From contig JBOFHK010000001.1 of NCBI GenBank assembly GCA_051649605.1, positions 1 to 64,000 on the forward strand: a stretch of 64,000 nucleotides of DNA. The letters are read 5' to 3'. A program made the position numbers and the translations under genes. A model generated the notes under the pieces. The model was not told the DNA's origin. It ran no database searches and saw nothing but the letters and a program-made list of their open reading frames with translations. This document shows, in pieces, positions 62,223 to 64,000 of the stretch. Each line of letters starts with the position of its first letter. Positions within the stretch are counted from its first letter, which is position 1. The stretch is from Brevinema_A sp051649605. GTDB taxonomy: Bacteria; Spirochaetota; Brevinematia; Brevinematales; Brevinemataceae.

Positions 62223-63707
62223 ATGTTAAAAAAAATATTATTAGTAGGAATGGTCTTTTGGTTAGGGGCTTGTCAATCTACGGAAAACTCAGAATTAGTA
62301 GTTGCCGCTCCTGTTGAACCATCAGATATCAAACCTTATACGATTAACGAAGGTCATGCCTATAAAATCCGTTGGCAGATTTTTGATCGTCTTATTACTA
62401 CAGATCTTCAAGGCAATCTTATTCCAGGGCTCGCTACTGATTGGAAATTAATCAATCCAACAACGATTGAATTAACTATCCGTCAAGGGGTTATTTTTCA
62501 TAATGGCGATCTCTTGACGATGGAAGATGTTAAATATAGTATTGATACTGCTATTTCTGTATCAACATTACAGTCAACTTTAGGAGTATTCAAAGGCTCT
62601 GAAATTGTTGACGATCAGACGATTCTGGTATTTCTTCATGACCCAAATGCTTCAGCGTTTGCCTTATTTTCGGCATCAGGATTTTTAATTTCTAGTAAAA
62701 AATCAATGACGGAATCGGATGATCCTAGCTCTACTTACAACGGTACAGGCCCTTTTAAGTTTGTTGAGTGGAATCGTGGGCAGAATATCGTTCTTGAAAG
62801 ACACGAACAATATTGGGGCGAGCCTGCTCATGTACAAAAAGTAAATTACCGTATTATTCCTGAGGCATCGGTTCGGATAATTGCAGTAGAAACAGGAGAA
62901 GTTGATATTGCTTACGATATTGACGGAGCTGATCGTGATCAAGCGATGAATAATCCTAATGTTAATTATATCGAAGAAAAAGGCTCTCGTATGGATTATT
63001 TAGGATTGACGATGACGAAAGCACCGTTTAACAATCCTAAAGTCCGAGAAGCAATTGCCTATGCTTTGGATATTGAAGGGATGATTTCTTCTGTGATGTT
63101 TGGTTCGGCAGAGCATGCAGATTCGGCGATTAATGATACTATTTTATATTATTATGATGGGATTCCTAAAAGAACAAAGGATCTACAAAAAGCAAGAGCT
63201 TTATTAGACGAAGTAGGGGTTCCTAAAGGGCAAAAAATAGAACTATGGGCGATGGAAGGATTCCGTAGAAAACTTGCAGAAATTGTCCAAGCAAATCTTT
63301 CTGAGTTAGGTTTTGAAGTTAATATTACCGTCTATGAGTGGGCAACATATGTTGAAGGGCTTAGCCGTGGAGAGGCTCCTATGTTTTTTCTGGGCTGGAC
63401 AACAAATCCTTTAGATGCTGATGCAGGATTATATTCAATTCTCCATTCTTCTAGTAGAGGCACTGGGGGCAATTATCTCATGTACAGCAATTCAAAATTA
63501 GATGAATACCTTGATATTGGTAGAAATAATAATGATCCAGAAGTACGTAGAGAAGTATATCAATTGGCTCAACAACATATCTATGATGAAGTACCCTTAG
63601 TACCCTTATTTTATCTTTATAACAATGTTGCTACAACTAAGAGAATCACCCAATTTGTTTTGGATCCTTTTTCTTATCATGAGCTAAAGTATGTTATTAA
63701 AAAATAG
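62223..63707 (+). CDS. ABC transporter oligopeptide-binding lipoprotein (SBP family 5)
   Basis: 494 residues from the ATG at 62223 (GTGGGAG site upstream). Lipobox WLGAC anchors it at Cys17. The family-5 pattern is full: LATDWKLINPTTIELTIRQGVIFHNGDLLTMEDVKYSID, YNGTGPFKFVEW, FNNPKVREAIAYALDIEGM, and LGWTTNPLDAD near the end. It delivers peptides, or possibly glutathione, to an ABC permease, not seen in this window. Directly downstream is peptidase T, so imported peptides are probably its ligands. Confidence 0.9.
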   Translation: MLKKILLVGMVFWLGACQSTENSELVVAAPVEPSDIKPYTINEGHAYKIRWQIFDRLITTDLQGNLIPGLATDWKLINPTTIELTIRQGVIFHNGDLLTMEDVKYSIDTAISVSTLQSTLGVFKGSEIVDDQTILVFLHDPNASAFALFSASGFLISSKKSMTESDDPSSTYNGTGPFKFVEWNRGQNIVLERHEQYWGEPAHVQKVNYRIIPEASVRIIAVETGEVDIAYDIDGADRDQAMNNPNVNYIEEKGSRMDYLGLTMTKAPFNNPKVREAIAYALDIEGMISSVMFGSAEHADSAINDTILYYYDGIPKRTKDLQKARALLDEVGVPKGQKIELWAMEGFRRKLAEIVQANLSELGFEVNITVYEWATYVEGLSRGEAPMFFLGWTTNPLDADAGLYSILHSSSRGTGGNYLMYSNSKLDEYLDIGRNNNDPEVRREVYQLAQQHIYDEVPLVPLFYLYNNVATTKRITQFVLDPFSYHELKYVIKK

Positions 63708-63716
63708 GAGAGTATG

Positions 63717-64000
63717 ATGACACAGCGAGAATTTTTACGAGATGCATTTATTCGTTATACGGGAGTTAGTTCTCAGAGTAATCGCCACCAAACGACTCTA
63801 CCAACTTCCGAAGGGCAAATGGAACTAGCTCTTCTTCTTAGAAACGAATTACACAACTTAGGGGTAACAGATATTGTTCTTCAAGATGATAGCATCCTGA
63901 TTGCAAAAATCCCAGGTAATACCGTAGCTCCTGCAATTTCTTTTATAGCTCATCTAGATACGGTGGATATTGGAGCAAGTCCCCATGTCCATGCCCATGT
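63717..64000 (+). CDS. pepT: Peptidase T, 5' part (runs off the right edge)
   Basis: About 94 residues visible. The start at 63717 is 6 bases after GGAG; an ATG at 63714 is too close. The frame is open to the edge. It shows the M20-family start FIRYTGVSSQSN with SEGQMELALLL, and FIAHLDTVDIGASPHVHAH, where the HLDT His and Asp bind zinc and catalyse. PepT removes the N-terminal residue from tripeptides. It is in one operon with the peptide-binding protein. Confidence 0.9.
   Translation, partial: MTQREFLRDAFIRYTGVSSQSNRHQTTLPTSEGQMELALLLRNELHNLGVTDIVLQDDSILIAKIPGNTVAPAISFIAHLDTVDIGASPHVHAH

Noticed and set aside
1..64000. CRISPR arrays, tRNA genes, rRNA genes, insertion sequences
   Set aside because: No regularly spaced repeats, no TTCGA-containing cloverleaf other than the tmRNA, and no transposase-like gene was seen.

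Overview
The window (low GC, AT-rich intergenic regions, strong TTGNNN-17-TATAAT promoters) most likely comes from a spirochaete. The evidence is a periplasmic-flagellum type fliE-F-G-H-I operon, many short lipoproteins with loose FxxC lipoboxes, mreBCD, and a tmRNA gene with a short tag. A Brevinema- or Brachyspira-like lineage is my best guess, but the genus cannot be fixed from the sequence alone.

Layout. 1-110: the 3' end of an unidentified host gene. 250-12136: a compact phage-like element. Its late genes, read leftward, follow a Mu-like structural order: large terminase, DUF935 portal, protease/scaffold, major capsid protein, two neck/connector genes, contractile tail sheath, tail tube, and a tail-assembly chaperone with a clear programmed -1 frameshift site (A AAT TTT at 2057-2051). 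Two putative baseplate/hub genes lie beyond these. No tape-measure gene follows the chaperone. In its place sits a 55-codon gene on the opposite strand with its own promoter and terminator. The regulatory end has an S24 (cI-type) repressor, a divergent promoter region and two small rightward genes. I see no integrase, transposase, replication or lysis gene. 12160-12592: ssrA (tmRNA) with a consensus promoter and terminator; it encodes the tag ANDNYAYAA. 12629-18001: a mannosylglycerate-type operon (GntR/UTRA regulator, PTS EIIABC, GH38 alpha-mannosidase) with two perfect operator palindromes. 18593-20962: a MupG/MurP-like pair for MurNAc uptake and hydrolysis. 21129-33140: a leftward surface-glycan operon with glycosyltransferases, GDP-heptose synthesis (gmhA, hddA and a nucleotidyltransferase-GmhB fusion) and a less familiar sugar-modifying set.

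33539-39207: fliE-fliF-fliG-fliH-fliI. 39271-49069: housekeeping and envelope genes: PhnP-like hydrolase, murF, lipoproteins, nfu and nifS, gpmI, a lipoprotein with a metzincin-type zinc motif, and a large secreted protein. 49233-59197: a processive-type glycosyltransferase, mreBCD plus a lipoprotein, leuS, a secreted acidic-tail protein, tyrS and a sirtuin. 59271-62017 (leftward): CoA-disulfide-reductase-like enzyme and cystine symporter. 62223-64000: an oligopeptide-binding lipoprotein followed by the 5' part of peptidase T.

How the genes work together: the mng and mup/mur operons feed PTS-imported sugars into central metabolism. The glycan operon builds and transfers activated heptose and other sugars to a surface polymer. 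The fli genes make the export gate and rotor of the flagellum. The oppA-like/pepT pair links peptide uptake to peptide breakdown. The most notable features are the phage-like particle element, which keeps intact head and tail genes but lacks mobility genes and a tape measure, and its translational frameshift.
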